Shown here: piece by piece, positions 46,690-59,120 of the stretch | How positions within the stretch are numbered: the first letter of the stretch is position 1 | How the letters are laid out: each line of letters starts with the position of its first letter | Source of the DNA: Sisyra terminalis | Taxonomy: Eukaryota; Arthropoda; Insecta; Neuroptera; Sisyridae | Length of the DNA: 64,000 nt | NCBI GenBank assembly: GCA_958496175.1 | Contig: OY292277.1 | Coordinates: 25,587,282 to 25,651,281, forward strand | Reading direction: 5' to 3' | Notes under the pieces: generated by a model | What the model was told of the DNA's origin: nothing | What the model saw: only the letters and a program-made list of their open reading frames with translations | Databases searched by the model: none | Translations under genes and position numbers: made by a program

Positions 46690-47159
46690 ATTTCCAGAAT
46701 GAAGGTAGCTACTTTTTTTTATTAAGTTGAAACTTCCTGGATGTAGTTAATTGGGCCTCAATACTGCAGCTGTAGGGCTTGTTGCGTTTCCTGGGTGCCT
46801 ATTTCATTTAGTTAAGACCAAATAGCTGGTCGAACCTTAGCAACCGGCGTACTTGATGTTTTTCGACTATTTCAGTTCCAGGATTTGATATCCTTACTTT
46901 CTCTTATCACTATTTAAACAAAAATGTTTGATGAATTCTACCTGTATTATTTTTATCCTGCATTGGTTTATTATTTTATTGTATACTAGCTGAACCTGAC
47001 ATATGTTGTCTCTTGCCAGTCTATATCATAATAGGTGTAGATACAATTGTTTATTGAAAAGGTTGTATTTTGAATAAGACCGACCGTGAAAGCCTTAAAT
47101 CTAAAAAAGTTGTAAATAATTAAATTGAATTTTAAAGGAAAGATCTTCATGAACTATTA
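46690..47159. other. Non-coding with a repeat-terminus-like word
   Basis: ACTAGCTGAACCTGACATAT at 46986 followed by GTTGTCTCTTGCC resembles a motif (CTAGCTGACCCGGC...GTTGT..TGCC) widespread in insect repeats. The family was not determined. Confidence 0.3.
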
Positions 47160-47400
47160 AAAACACCTACATAACAACCTACAGCATCCCTTGCTTTATT
47201 ATAAGGTACTGTTAAAACAAACATTTTTCAATTAAGTTTTGACAAAAATAGCTAATCATAGCTATCGATTTTAGTCCGAAAATAACAATTAAAACCTTTC
47301 TTAACAATCCGCAGAATCCTTCACTGTACCTGATAATGAGAAACTCTTTTGAGTTCCTTGCTTTAATAAAAAAATGATCGGTAAGGAACTTTAGAAGATT
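47160..47400 (-). repeat. Dispersed repeat with subunits, copy 2
   Basis: Inverse of 28405-28690. On the minus strand it reads TACAGTGAAGGATTCTGCGG, GTTATTTTCGGACTAAAATC, CTTAATTGAAAAATG and then AAGGGATGCTGTAGGTTG. The two subunit starts are about 130 bases apart. Confidence 0.55.
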
Positions 47401-47457
47401 AGCTATTTTGAACAAATGAGCATTAAATTTTTATATGCATAGATATTTTTTTTAAAA

Positions 47458-47620
47458 TTGTTATGTACTGTCCTTTTATAACTACTAACGTCTTTAGCGA
47501 CTCTAGGGTTAATAAAATTCCGTAATCGAGAAATATTGAAAAATTGCTCGATACGGGGATCGAACCCAAAACCGACCGGTTTGGGAGCGGTCACCTTGAC
47601 CACTAGGGCCGTCAGTAGGT
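47458..47620 (-). repeat. tRNA-derived SINE, best-preserved copy
   Basis: The minus strand starts ACTGACGGCCCTAGTGG with an A box (TAGTGGTCAAGG, 47605-47594), continues GTGACCGCTCCCAAACCGG and has a B box GGTTCGATCCC (47566-47556). The body follows: CAATATTTCTCGATTACGGA, TTAACCCTAGAGTCGC, AAAGACGTTAGTAG. Pol III promoter boxes at tRNA spacing and several body-sharing copies in the window identify it as a SINE rather than a tRNA gene. Confidence 0.8.
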
Positions 47621-49942
47621 TTTATAGATTATTGTGTGCCGATAAATTACCCAGGTAGAATGCGGCCCGCAAATTTGACACCCTTAGTTTAACACGTTAA
47701 ACCCGTTAGTGTATGCATTACCATCCGGCAAACCGGTAATATAATATTGTCAACAACATATATTTAAAACGAACGAACTAAATTACGTACCTATACCAAA
47801 TATTCGTATTTATGTGGATACTCACATTCTTCCCATGGCCTTAGCAAATATAGAATAGAAATGGGACATCCATACATAATACACTTGTTCAGTTTTTGTA
47901 AGATTTGTACTTTTCTAACGCTACTTTGTTAATATATAGACTGACAAATTAATATTTTAACGAATACTTTTCGCTAGTATGCACATTAACGCATTAATTA
48001 ATGCATTCATCATGTTTGTACTTTAACAGTAAAACATTTATTTATTTAATTGAATTCTACCATAACTCACTTTTTAGTATAAATATTTTTTTATTGAACA
48101 AGAAGTATTTTAAGAATAGTTTTGTTTTAAGAATAGTTTGCATTTCTATGTATGTATAACTAAATTGCAACCAATTTAAATGCATAACTTACATTTCTAA
48201 TCAAGTTTTAGTATTTTGGTGCTCCTTTCAATGACAATGACAAAGAGATCACGAGAAATTTGTTACGTGACATGATAATGAATGCATATTATTTTTAAAT
48301 AAGTTTACTTATTATCTACACCTAAATTAAGAACTGACAAATTAATTATACACCTTTGAAATATGGAAATTGAATATGAACCTATTTTGTTGGTTGGATT
48401 TTATTCTTCAAAAAAATAATTCTCAAATTTTACGAACCTACAAACAGCAGAAAACTTAAGTGAAAATTCATTTTCCTCATGGTGTTCCAATAAATGATTA
48501 TTGAGATTTCATATTTAATTAAATACTTGGATAGAATCTTAATTAAGGGTTTGTATAAAAAAAAACAGCTCACATCTCGCGGAAAAATTCGTAGATTAAA
48601 TAAATGAATAAAGGTTTCTATATTGGAAAAGCCAAATTTTTATGGAACACCTAACAATTTTCATTCTGGGTTATTAAGAAATTATCTTCTAGTGACATTA
48701 TAGAAAAGCAATAAAAATATTTAACATGTTTGAAACCTTCGAAAATTCTATTACAAGTTTATTTTCACCATTTTTATAGCGGGAGTTTCAGCTTCAATTT
48801 GATTTACAATTTTTATAATTTTCAATCCGTTAAGGCAATGTGTAATTACCTACTGAAAAACTAGTTTCGAGTCTTTTATGAGTGATTGCTCAATGTTTAT
48901 GTCTATAATTTTTGATTATAGTCCACAAAAATATTACAGGTTCGTGTTATGTGCGTTATATTTCTCACGGCAAAAATGAGCCAAGAATCAGGTTGTTTTT
49001 GAAAAAAATATACACTACAGATGAAATTTAGTAAATTACATTTTTGCCTGTAATAGTAACCAAAAATATATTGTTACTATTCCAGAAAAAAAGCATTTTT
49101 CATGTTATTAATAAGTTATAAAATTTCAAGTTATAATAGTTCTTTTCTCTAATAATTAATTAATATATTTTACTCAAGATAATTTCTTTTACGAAGTTTA
49201 ACGGTGGAAGTTAATGATTAATTAATGATGAAAAATTGAGTTCATAATCTTCCAAGAAAAAAAAACATGTGTGTTTTTGTAAAATTTGAGATAACAAAAA
49301 TTATAAAGTTTTTAAGTATATATTTAGTTTTTATTACTTATTCCAAAATCGATTTTCAACGACAAATTATCTGTTCCAATATAATAAACAAATGTTGATC
49401 AATTTAAAAAAGCACTATATAGTCTTTACTTGTATCACTTCCAACGTCTCAGTGAGAAGCTTAATAACGTTAAAACAATTGGCTCAGTTTATAGTATATT
49501 TTTAAGGCGCACAAAAATTATTCCCTTAAATTATTAGCTTACAATAAGAAACGTAAAAAATAGGAAACGCAATTTTCGTGAAAAAAGTTCAGAATTATCG
49601 AACATTGTGTAAAGAATCTATGCAGTTAACAACGGAAACAATGTTAGAGAAAAAATTATGGGGATGTTAACTTCGTGATTTTTCGTTGTAGAAAGATTAC
49701 GTCTTACAATGTCAAAGAGGTCGGAGACTTTTTCCTTCGTCATATACTTGTCTGTAATGATTAATCTTCTTCTTATGGTAGCTTAAAAATAACGTGTAAA
49801 TACTTGAAATAAAATTGAGGCTCATTTTTAAGAAGTCATTATGATTAACAAAACTTGGCTCAAAAGTTGGTGTTAATTGGAGTGTTTGGTCCACTTCACT
49901 ACAAAAATGCTTCGACTTTGACAAAATTTACAGAGTTTTTTG
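47621..49942. other. Non-coding AT-rich stretch
   Basis: Nothing recognised apart from AT-rich simple sequence and a tandem GTTTTAAGAATAGTTT word at about 48108-48138. Confidence 0.4.
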
Positions 49943-50081
49943 TTTTGTTGTTATTTATAGTTGCTTTGTAACTGCCAAGGTTTTAGTGGCTAGGGTTAAT
50001 AAAAAATCTGAAATTGAGAAACATTTTCTCGATCATTTAGCAATTTTGAAACGGTCATCTTGAACACTTAGCCACCAGTAA
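49943..50081 (-). repeat. tRNA-derived SINE, decayed copy lacking the B box
   Basis: The minus strand reads GGCTAAGTGTTCAAGATGAC, then jumps to TCGAGAAAATGTTTCTCAAT and TTATTAACCCTAGCCAC. The tRNA T-arm region between them is deleted. Confidence 0.65.
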
Positions 50082-50394
50082 GCTTTTGATGAAAACTCAA
50101 AAACCTGTTTTATCTATTTACATTTACTATTACTAAATGGTTATTTTATTTTATCGTGAAGAAATTAATTCTTCAAATAGTAAAAATATAGACTAAAAAC
50201 TTGATTTTTTAAAAGACACGAATAAACAGCGAACAATTTTTCTTCCAAAATATTTTGCCTAGTACATATAACGTTAACAAAGATGGCGGAAGGAAAATAA
50301 GCAATTATTTGTCTATTCGATGGATCTATATTAAAAAAAAACATCGATTTAATGAAAAACAACAAATTCTGGCTACTAATGACGACAAACACCA

Positions 50395-50975
50395 TTGGTA
50401 CTAACCTTCCCGTTACGATGTTAAAAATAAAACTTATATTATGAGTGATATGTGTTTACTACAACATTTAAAAAATATGTTTATAAAAATTCAGAAATAT
50501 TGAATGTTTACAAATACGCTTCCAACTGATCGTAGTTTAAATTAAATTGCCTTAACTATTATCGTTGTTATGATTATTATTAGTTATTAGTTATATTTAT
50601 GAGAAATACAGTTTGAGTATTCCTGTCACAATTTCCAAAACGAAATATCTCAGCTGAGTCCATTTTCACGCAAGCTCACTTACGATTTATACCAGAAAGA
50701 GACACACTGAGAAACAAAGGGAGTGTCTCTTGTAACGCAAAAGTACGCATGTTTGATTGCATCGGTAAATTTACGATGGATTTTTGGATAAATCATCCTC
50801 TTTTTTATTCAGGTTTTTAATACTATTATGATTTTATTTTGTGTTAATGTATTAGAGAGAAATACCTAAAATATGACCTTACTGGCTTTTATATTCATAG
50901 AGATATTTAAATAATTAAAGGTAATATGTACTAAATGCTTATCCATAGGTACGCGAGGATTAACTGGTTCAAGTC
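50395..50975 (+). repeat. Direct repeat of about 570 bp, copy 1
   Basis: It matches 53160-53720 in the same orientation. Shared blocks are ATGTTTATAAA, TAGTTATATTTATGA, TTGAGTATTCCTGT, AGAAAGAGACACAC, CGCAAAAGTACG, ATTGC..CGGTAAATTT, TACTATTATGATTT and TTATATTCATAGAGATATTT. Copies are diverged, with small indels. Ends lack LTR-type TG/CA and no reverse transcriptase lies between them, so this is a repeated element or old segmental duplication rather than an LTR pair. Confidence 0.7.
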
Positions 50976-53159
50976 TTAGGGTAAAATTTTTCTAGATAGA
51001 CTTAGCCTTAAACGTATATTTTCGTTTTTTTTTTTCTGAATTGTAGTCATCTAATATTCTGATAAAATACATATTTCTATTAATTGGTAAATTTTGATTA
51101 AAAGATCAAGGAATCTAAGATCGCAGTACTGAACTAGTCGAACAGCATCTTGTTCACCGGTTACTGAAATTTGCTCAGCTTCCCGACTTAAATAGGTGAA
51201 GTAAGGGCTTAAGAAACTATTAATCCGTATATCCGTATTTGCATTGTGTAATAAACAAAAAGCCATATATTATTTAAGAATAAATCAGTTTGTGAGTATT
51301 TTTAATTCAAAATAGCATCCTTATCGAAAATATCGTGAACTGCTAATCGATGAAACAAAATAGGGCTATTTAGGTACTTTTTACCGTCTTTTTCACATTA
51401 TTAGTGACTAAAAATAAGTGGGTAAAACCATTTTGAAAATTATTAAGAAGATCAATAGTTTATTTTTCATAACTGTTTTCGGTAATTTCATATGCATACA
51501 TACTAGAAATTCTATTTTATAAACAGACATACCAAGAAAGCAAGTAAGTGCATTGGAGGAATGAAAAAAATCTTTTATAATTGAATTAAAAGAGGTAATT
51601 ACGTTGGTAAATATAAGAAGAAAAAAAATGTCAAAGCGAACTCTTTTCAAACGATCTTTTAAAAAAAGTTTTTTGCTTGCTAATCGCTTTATTTAAAAAA
51701 GAATAAGTAATTTCTTTGAATAATTATACACTTACATACACATTTTTTCTTGAGACGGAAGTCTAATTTGCATAATATAAGGACGTGACGTGCTTTCGCA
51801 TTGCAGTTTAGGCTTTTGAAGAGTTCATAAAACGTATAGTTTATAATATTATAATAAGTGGCACTAAAAATAACATAACACAAAAAAAGAATATGGAATG
51901 TTTTAATGCTTATGCTCGTAAATTTTAATATCAGTTCCGTTAGTGTGGGATTTAATTGATAACACACAGTTGAGGCTATAAAAAAGTGGACAAGATTTTC
52001 TGCTCAAACAAATTACGCTTGCCATTATTTAAACTCTTAGAGAAAAAGAGATTTTTTGTATTATTTCGTTATTTTTTTATTCGAAAATTTATATAGAACT
52101 CTCAACGGTGGTGGAGACGAGCTGAAAGTTTTCGAAATTGAATTTTGCCAGTGTAGTTTCAGTGGAATTGGAAAAGTTTTAGCGGAACCGAAAGGATGAT
52201 ATTATACGATAAGATGAAGTAGTTCGGAACCTGAAATTATCATTATTGAGCGTTAAATATTTTTGCTTTCCACGCTTGCCTTATCTGACCAAGTCGATTT
52301 CCGCTTGTGATATCGATTCTCCGATCAAGGGAAATTCGATAATTTCTATAATTTAAGTTTTAAGAATTTATGGTTGAAATGTCTGAATTAGATAACGGAA
52401 ATGTAGTTATTTCGCTTATCGCAACTTTGCGACTGTAGACAGACAAATACTAACAATACTTTTAATCAGAACATAAAACTGATTCAGCGATAAAGTATAC
52501 GCAAAAGTGAATCACGTGAAATTTAAGACCGAAATAATACCAGTTGTTGTTCTTAATTATTTCGGCTTGTGCTTAGCAATTTTACGGCTTTAATTAAAAG
52601 AAATAATAAACTGAAACATAAACTGGGTTTACGACAAAAATTATATAAATAATAACTAATAAAAGATTTCCCTAAACATCAAGTTCAATATCTACTAACA
52701 TTCGTATAAAATCAACCCTGAAGAAGTCTTAAATTATGTTGTCACTTTTCGTATTTCAGTGACATTAAAAAGTAAAAATATTAACCATCTCAACAGATCT
52801 ATTCAGTTTATTTCAAATAGTACGTGATTTCTTTAAAAGGACCTTTTTTCAGGTCAAATTCTCTTCACATTCTCGCTTAATGTTGGCGGCTTTTCAAAAA
52901 GAAGGTCGTTGAACAAAAAAAAAAAAAAGACCCCGCAATATATTTTACAGGATCTCGACGCCTGTTTTGGCGAGTGTCAAATATTGGTCACACCTATTTC
53001 ACTTACAAAAATAGAGCCCTTTGACTCATAAACTAATTTGAAAATAAATAAAATAAAAGAAAACTTAAGTGTAAATGCCTGAATACTTTACAGTTAATGG
53101 ATATTAGTAAAAAAAAACATTTGAAATGACAAACTAAAAGGCAACGAAGACCTAAAGTT
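50976..53159. other. Non-coding, between the direct repeats
   Basis: A frame at 52085-52190 (GGGDELKVFEIEFCQC) is short and unsupported. Minus frames at 51408-51967 are AT-driven. No retroelement coding sequence seen. Confidence 0.4.
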
Positions 53160-53720
53160 CAATGGTTAACCGTTTTCTTACGGTGATAAAAATAAAACGA
53201 TTGATCCGGTGATATATTGTGTATATATTTGAATGTTTATAAATATTGTTTAAACTAACCATAGTTTTAGTTGAAATGCACCAATTACTATTGTTACTTA
53301 CTATAGTTATTATTAATTATATTTATGAAAAATAACAGTTGATTTGAGTATTCCTGTTACAATGTCCGAAATGAAATATCCTAGCTGAGTTGGTCAGTCA
53401 CGCATGCTCCCTTACGATATATATGAGAAAGAGACACACACTTTTAACTGTTGTGTATGATAGAAAGGATGCAAAACTAACTCATACGCAAAAGTACGTC
53501 AAAATAATGCATATATGATTGCTTTGGTAAATTTCGGATGGTTTTTTTTTATAAATCATCAAATTGTACATCCTATTTTTCGTTACTATTATGATTTCAT
53601 TCTATGAGTAAATGTTTTAGGGAAAAATATGAACTCTGTGTCTCTTATATTCATAGAGATATTTTAATTATTTAACGCAATTTGTACTAAATAAATAGTC
53701 TTAAGCATGGGAGGATTAAA
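53160..53720 (+). repeat. Direct repeat of about 570 bp, copy 2
   Basis: Partner of 50395-50975, with the same block order. It has an extra segment (ACTTTTAACTGTTGTGTATG) where copy 1 has a GTGTCTC-containing hairpin. Confidence 0.7.
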
Positions 53721-54714
53721 ATAAATCTATTTGTTATTTAAGACTACAGCCTAGTTTTTTTAATAATTTGGTTTAAAAGGATCCTGATAAAAATATCCTT
53801 CGTAAAAATAATTTATGTATAATTCTATATATACTATAGTAGTGCCACTAATATGCATTTGTTCATTGAGAAGCCAGTGAGTATGGGCAGAGGTATTAGT
53901 AGTTCTATCTCTTTTACATGTAAATGATTTATGTGTGTATTTACTTGTACTGAGGAAAAAGTTTTTAATCTAAATTCTTACTTTTTTTATGGTATTTATT
54001 ACAGAAAATTGTCGTTATAATTACGATGTTAAACGTAAACATTCAAATGAACAGAGTAAATTTAAAAAAAATATTGTAAAGATTAAGTAAATGAGAGTGT
54101 AATCCTAGATTACGATGCTACATTGTAATTTTTACAATATTTTTTTTCCATGTGTCTTAAATCCATTTTTCAGATTCTAGCTCTAATATCATCTTAAGTA
54201 ATGTTCTGATGATCTCTTTAAAGTCAAACTATTAATTTTTATCATATATTAGTGGACAATGATTTACCAAAGCAAAAATGATCTCAAGACTTTTACATGC
54301 TGAAAGCCAAGCTATCAAAAATGTACTTAAGTTAGGATGTACTATAACTAATTTAAAAAAAATAACTAATTTAAACTTCAGATACTATGACTCTGCGGTA
54401 AAGAATTATTTTTTTAAGAAATAATAACTTTTTTTTAAAATTCTCCATAGTTAAAATTGATTAAAATAGAGCTAAAATGACCAAAAAATGTTTATGAAAA
54501 TAGTAAACATTTAGTCACAAACAAACAAAAAAATTAAGTAGTTTGAAAAGATATTAGCAAATTCATTTAACTAAAAAATCGTTATAACTGGTCATTTTCA
54601 CTAATAATATTTACAGTATTTCTTTATTATTGGCTATTAACAAATGCAATGAATATTTCACTCCTCTGTTACATAGAATATATTAACTATTTTATTTTTC
54701 ATTTTCTCTATACT
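53721..54714. other. Non-coding AT-rich stretch
   Basis: Nothing recognised. Confidence 0.4.
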
Positions 54715-54966
54715 AAGGTAATATATAAGAAAGTAACATATTCCATACAAAGCATGATGGGAATGATGTGGCGTCACCACAAGTGTAGTTTGAGTACTAA
54801 CTTAAACCGAAGTTGACCATGTATTACTTTTATGCAAGGCAACCAATGGTAACTAAGGTAGTTTAAATTAGTATTTCAGATGCATTTGTAGTGGCACCAC
54901 GTCTTGATACATTTCCCATAATGAATTGTAAGATTGAAATACCTTCTTATAATTATATTACCTTAC
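54715..54966. mobile_element. MITE with long inverted termini
   Basis: The left arm AAGGTAATATATAAGAAAGT...TGATGGGAATGATG..GTGGCGTCACCAC is mirrored on the minus strand by AAGGTAATATAATTATAAGA...TTATGGGAAATG...GTGGTGCCAC. Flanks are TA on both sides, consistent with a TA target. No coding sequence. Confidence 0.7.
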
Positions 54967-56691
54967 ACTATTGAATATTTTCATAGTAAAGTTCATAATA
55001 AAATATGCTGTCAAAATTGTTCAAATAAAATTGTTGTGATTTAATGATAGGCAGAACTATAAGAATTCCATTTTTACTACGGAATTCTAAAAACTCCTGG
55101 TTTGTCTCCGACATAGAATTTAAGTTTTATAATTGCAGAATATCTGATTATACAGTAATGATTGTAAATGGATTCTACAATTTATTAGAACCAAATAATA
55201 CCACATGATTTTAACTAAACATTCTTAATTTGCTTTATGGACTTTCCTAGGAAATATTTTAACAACTAGAAGAATATTGATTGAGTATTATTCGTATTGA
55301 ACATAAGACAATTGTAAGAGAATCACATAATTAAACTGACAAATCATCCTAAATTTCATAAAATTCTAGCTATTCTTTAGTTTTCCTCATAAAAATGCTC
55401 ACAACCATCCATGTGTATTGTCTTCAAATAAAAACAATTAAACTTATTTTGACTGCTATAATTATCGATATTTCTCTGCGAACAGAAAAATTCAATGACC
55501 TTTTTACAATTCTATTGTCTCAACTAATGGCTTTAATTGAGTTAATTAAGTTTAAAAAAGGCGCTAATTGGTGATGCTTTTTAAATTATATATTAAACAT
55601 TTATATTTTAATAACTAAAGAAGTATAAATTCATATAATGTGCATAGTTATTTATATTTATTTTTTACAGTGCATATTGTACAACTATGAGAAGAGAATT
55701 TCGAAAACTAGTATGTTTGACTTATAATGAGTATAGTATGACTTAAATTTAATTGTTTCCATTGGATTATTAACTCTGAAAATATTTTAATAATTTAATC
55801 ATAACCATACATAAAGTTGGATTTTCCTAGTCTATATACGAGTCTATGACTAAAAACTACCATTGTAGTCTTGAATAAGTAATCATAGAAGCTTAAATTA
55901 AACTTGAAGTCAAAGCAGCTTTTCAAGCTTTTAATATAATATTGAATTATTCAAATGCGTACCTATCTGATACCTTAAAATTTAATGCATTGCTATAGGT
56001 ATTAAGAAATCGTAGCCTTTGTTCTATAATGATTGTACAACTTCAATGTTTTGAATTACATATCAGACATGCTTTGCAGGCAATAAGACAGAAATACGTT
56101 TTTATTAATTTCAAAAGAAATCAACAATTGCACGGATCAAATTTCGCAATATAAGAAATATCTTATTTTACATTTCAACCCTTCGGTTCTTTTTTTAAAA
56201 CAGAAAACAACCATTTTATTACTGTTGAATGGTCGGAAGTTTTCTTATGAAATAAGAAAAATAAATTTGATGTAATAAGGTTTTGTTTTTTCGATATATT
56301 GATTCATCAATATTCATCAGTATGTATATTGATATCGATGTTCCTCTGTCAATATGTACTTAATTGGAGCGACAAAAAATATAAATTCATGTGATGTATG
56401 ATCAACAACATTTATTTTCTTTTGTTTTTATTTAAGATTTGCTCATACTCCTGACTTCTTCTACGTGGCACATTAATATGTGTATCCGCGTATTTTTATA
56501 GAAAATAACAGTGTATAAATAAGCAACCTTTAATATAATGAAAAAACATTGCTTTTATCATTTTGTCGCTTATACAAGAATGAAGCTAAAGTAATACTGT
56601 AATTTGATAAAAAAAAAACTAAACAGTTTTAAATTATTTCTAGTAGTTACAAAACCGGTCATCTAAAAAAAGGAATAAACCGGGAAATATC
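54967..56691. other. Non-coding AT-rich stretch
   Basis: Nothing recognised beyond a cluster of ATTGAT/ATCAAT words at about 56290-56350. Confidence 0.4.
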
Positions 56692-57600
56692 AGAGCTGTT
56701 AGAAAAAAGTAGCTTAATTACTTTAAAGTAACTTAGTTCCTTTATTTTAGGGCAAAAACTACCTAGTATCTCAGATACTCTTTTAAATAGAACTATATCT
56801 TGAAACTTAAGAAAGTATCTTATATGATAAAAAGTAAGTTAGATATCGAAAAATATCTACAATAAAAAAAAGTAACTTAAAGTAAAGCATGCAATAAACA
56901 ATAAAATGGGATACTAGACTATCTAGTTGTACAAAATAATGTTACTTTGTGATTTTTTGTATTCGTTATTTACTGCTGTTTCTTAGCTACTAAGATCTTA
57001 TGCGACTCTAGGGTTTACAGAAATCCATAAACGAATAAATACTGAAAATTTGCCCGTTTCGAGATTTGAACCCAATATCTCCCGGTTCTGGAGCGGTCAC
57101 CATGACCACTTGCTCACTAGTAGGGTTTGAGGTTTTTTATATTGGCAAATTTTAACTGTTTTATTGTTATTTTACTCAAATAAGCTGTAAATAAGTATTA
57201 ATGTTTTTATATATTTTTCTATTTCATTAAAAGTTTTAATTTGTTTAGTTTCACAGATTTCAATATATATCACCCATTTTAATCTTCTATAGTTTTTCTT
57301 AAATATTTTCTATTTACAGTAGCTTGGATATACATATTTTTCTTATTACTAAACAAATATAGATAAGAAATAAATTATTAACTAAATTAACAACTCTACT
57401 TAATACGTTAAAAAACTTAGCACATACATAGTATGCAAAGTAACTAAGAAGTATAATTTTAACTATCTTAAAAAGTAACTTAAGATAAATATTTAAGTTC
57501 CTTTCTTTTAAGTCACTAGATACCCAAGGTAAATTAGGATATATATTTAAAGGAACTTACCTAGTATCTAGATACTTTTCCAAAGTATCTTTGACAGCTC
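56692..57600. mobile_element. Large foldback element B with nested SINE
   Basis: The left end AGAGCTGTTAGAAAAAAGTA and the right end CCAAAGTATCTTTGACAGCTC are inverted. Read on the minus strand, the right end matches the left end of element A (AAGATACTTTGGAAAAGTAT). The interior has AAGTAACTTAA, CTAGATAC and AAAGTATC words. A SINE occupies 56950-57127. Confidence 0.7.
56950..57127 (-). repeat. tRNA-derived SINE nested in foldback B
   Basis: The minus strand reads GCAAGTGGTCATGGTGACCG, CCAGAACCGGGAGATATT, a B box GGGTTCAAATC, then TTTATGGATTTCTGTAAACC and CTAGAGTCGC. It shares the body with the copy at 47.5 kb, so it jumped into the foldback after that element was in place. Confidence 0.75.
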
Positions 57601-57604
57601 AATT

Positions 57605-58426
57605 TTCTGCCACATTTGGCCAAAATAAAGTAAGAACCAAAACTCTTTGATTTCAAAAGTATTTAAAGCTTACTGCTTTAATCCATAACATAAAAATTTG
57701 GGCATTTTTGCGTAGATCACCGGGTTGGCATATATAGACGACTCAATTATTTGATATTAAAAACAATCATAGATTAACTTTTGAATTAACTTTTATTAAC
57801 TTTCGAAAAAGATAAAGATATATCTATCCATAGAAAAATTTAATTCTCGTTATTTTTTTCCAATAGCTGAAAGTTAGCACTTACCAAGAAAGGACTAATA
57901 AATTAATTGAAAGGAAGCTAAAACAAGGAAGTGTATAAAATGCATTAAGTATTTAGTGCAAATATTAACGTATATTTATTCTTTTACCATAACATATATG
58001 ATATTCTCCACAACTTAATGACAACCAGAATTCATTTTTTAAATCTCATTTTTCTAAAATTTATACCTTATAAGATTCGGGTGAATGAACTTTATCTTCA
58101 AACCCCAAAATATATATTTTTTCAAACGATTTTCACAACAAAAGAAACTCAGCATGAAAAATTGAACTTCGACATTCACTATAACCATTTTATTGAATAG
58201 CTACAAGTATTGACTATATTGACTGTAGTATTTAATATTGAGTTATTTATTTTCAACAAATTGCAAAGAGAAGAAATTTCAAAAGTTTAACAGAAAAAAA
58301 AAATGTGGAAATCGTCACAATAATAGAAATTCTCCCCATCCCATCGATTTTCATTCCTCTAATGGTACTCTATCTTAAAGATTGAGCCATGAAAAATAAA
58401 ATTTTATATCATATACAGAGCAAAGA
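57605..58426. other. Non-coding stretch between foldbacks B and C
   Basis: No gene or repeat recognised. Confidence 0.4.
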
Positions 58427-59028
58427 TACTTTAGGACAGTATCTAGCGACTACTATCTAGAGACTTTTTTAAAAAGTAGCTGAAGCTACTTTGGGTAACT
58501 AGTTACTCTTTAACAAATAGGAGCTTAAATACTTAAGTAACTTTTGAAGATACTTAAAAGGTACTTTTATAGTTACTCTGTATACTATATATGTATTAAA
58601 ATTCGTAATCTATTAGGTAATCAGATAATGTATTTCTTATCTTTACTATCGTTACTAATTTAGAAAAAATGAGAGTAGCTATGTCTAATTCCCCGTAAAC
58701 ACAACATACCGTTGCTGTGCCTGACAAATTCTGTATGTAATTTTCGTAAGGTTTTGGAGCAACAGCAAAAAGGAAATTATTATTAAGAATAAACAAAAGG
58801 GCCGAAATAGAAAATTAACTAAGAGGTATAAATTGAATCTTATAGAACAAAACAAAATAAAACTCTGTATCTAATCTTTCGGTATGTCAATATCTAAGTC
58901 GATTTTCGGTATCTAAAATACGATAAAATAAGATAATAGTTACTTTGAGCCCAAAAATAAAGGATCTAAGATCCAGTATCTTAAATAGTTTTAATTGGGT
59001 AACTAGGATACTTTTTTCTGACAGCTCT
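58427..59028. mobile_element. Large foldback element C
   Basis: It begins AGAGCAAAGATACTTTAGG and ends TACTTTTTTCTGACAGCTCT. On the minus strand its right end (AGCTGTCAGAAAAAAGTA) matches the left end of element B. It is the shortest of the three members, and most of its length is AAGTA/TACTT words. Confidence 0.68.
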
Positions 59029-59120
59029 GATTATAAATAACAAAGGCAGTCATGAAAGATTTTTGTGCTTTTTTCCTATGAGTTTCTTCCAACCATTAAA
59101 TTAACGAATTATGATAAATA

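Noticed and set aside
50395..53720. LTR retrotransposon with the 570-bp repeats as LTRs
   Set aside because: No TG...CA ends, no primer-binding site, and no gag, protease or reverse-transcriptase-like frames in the interval.
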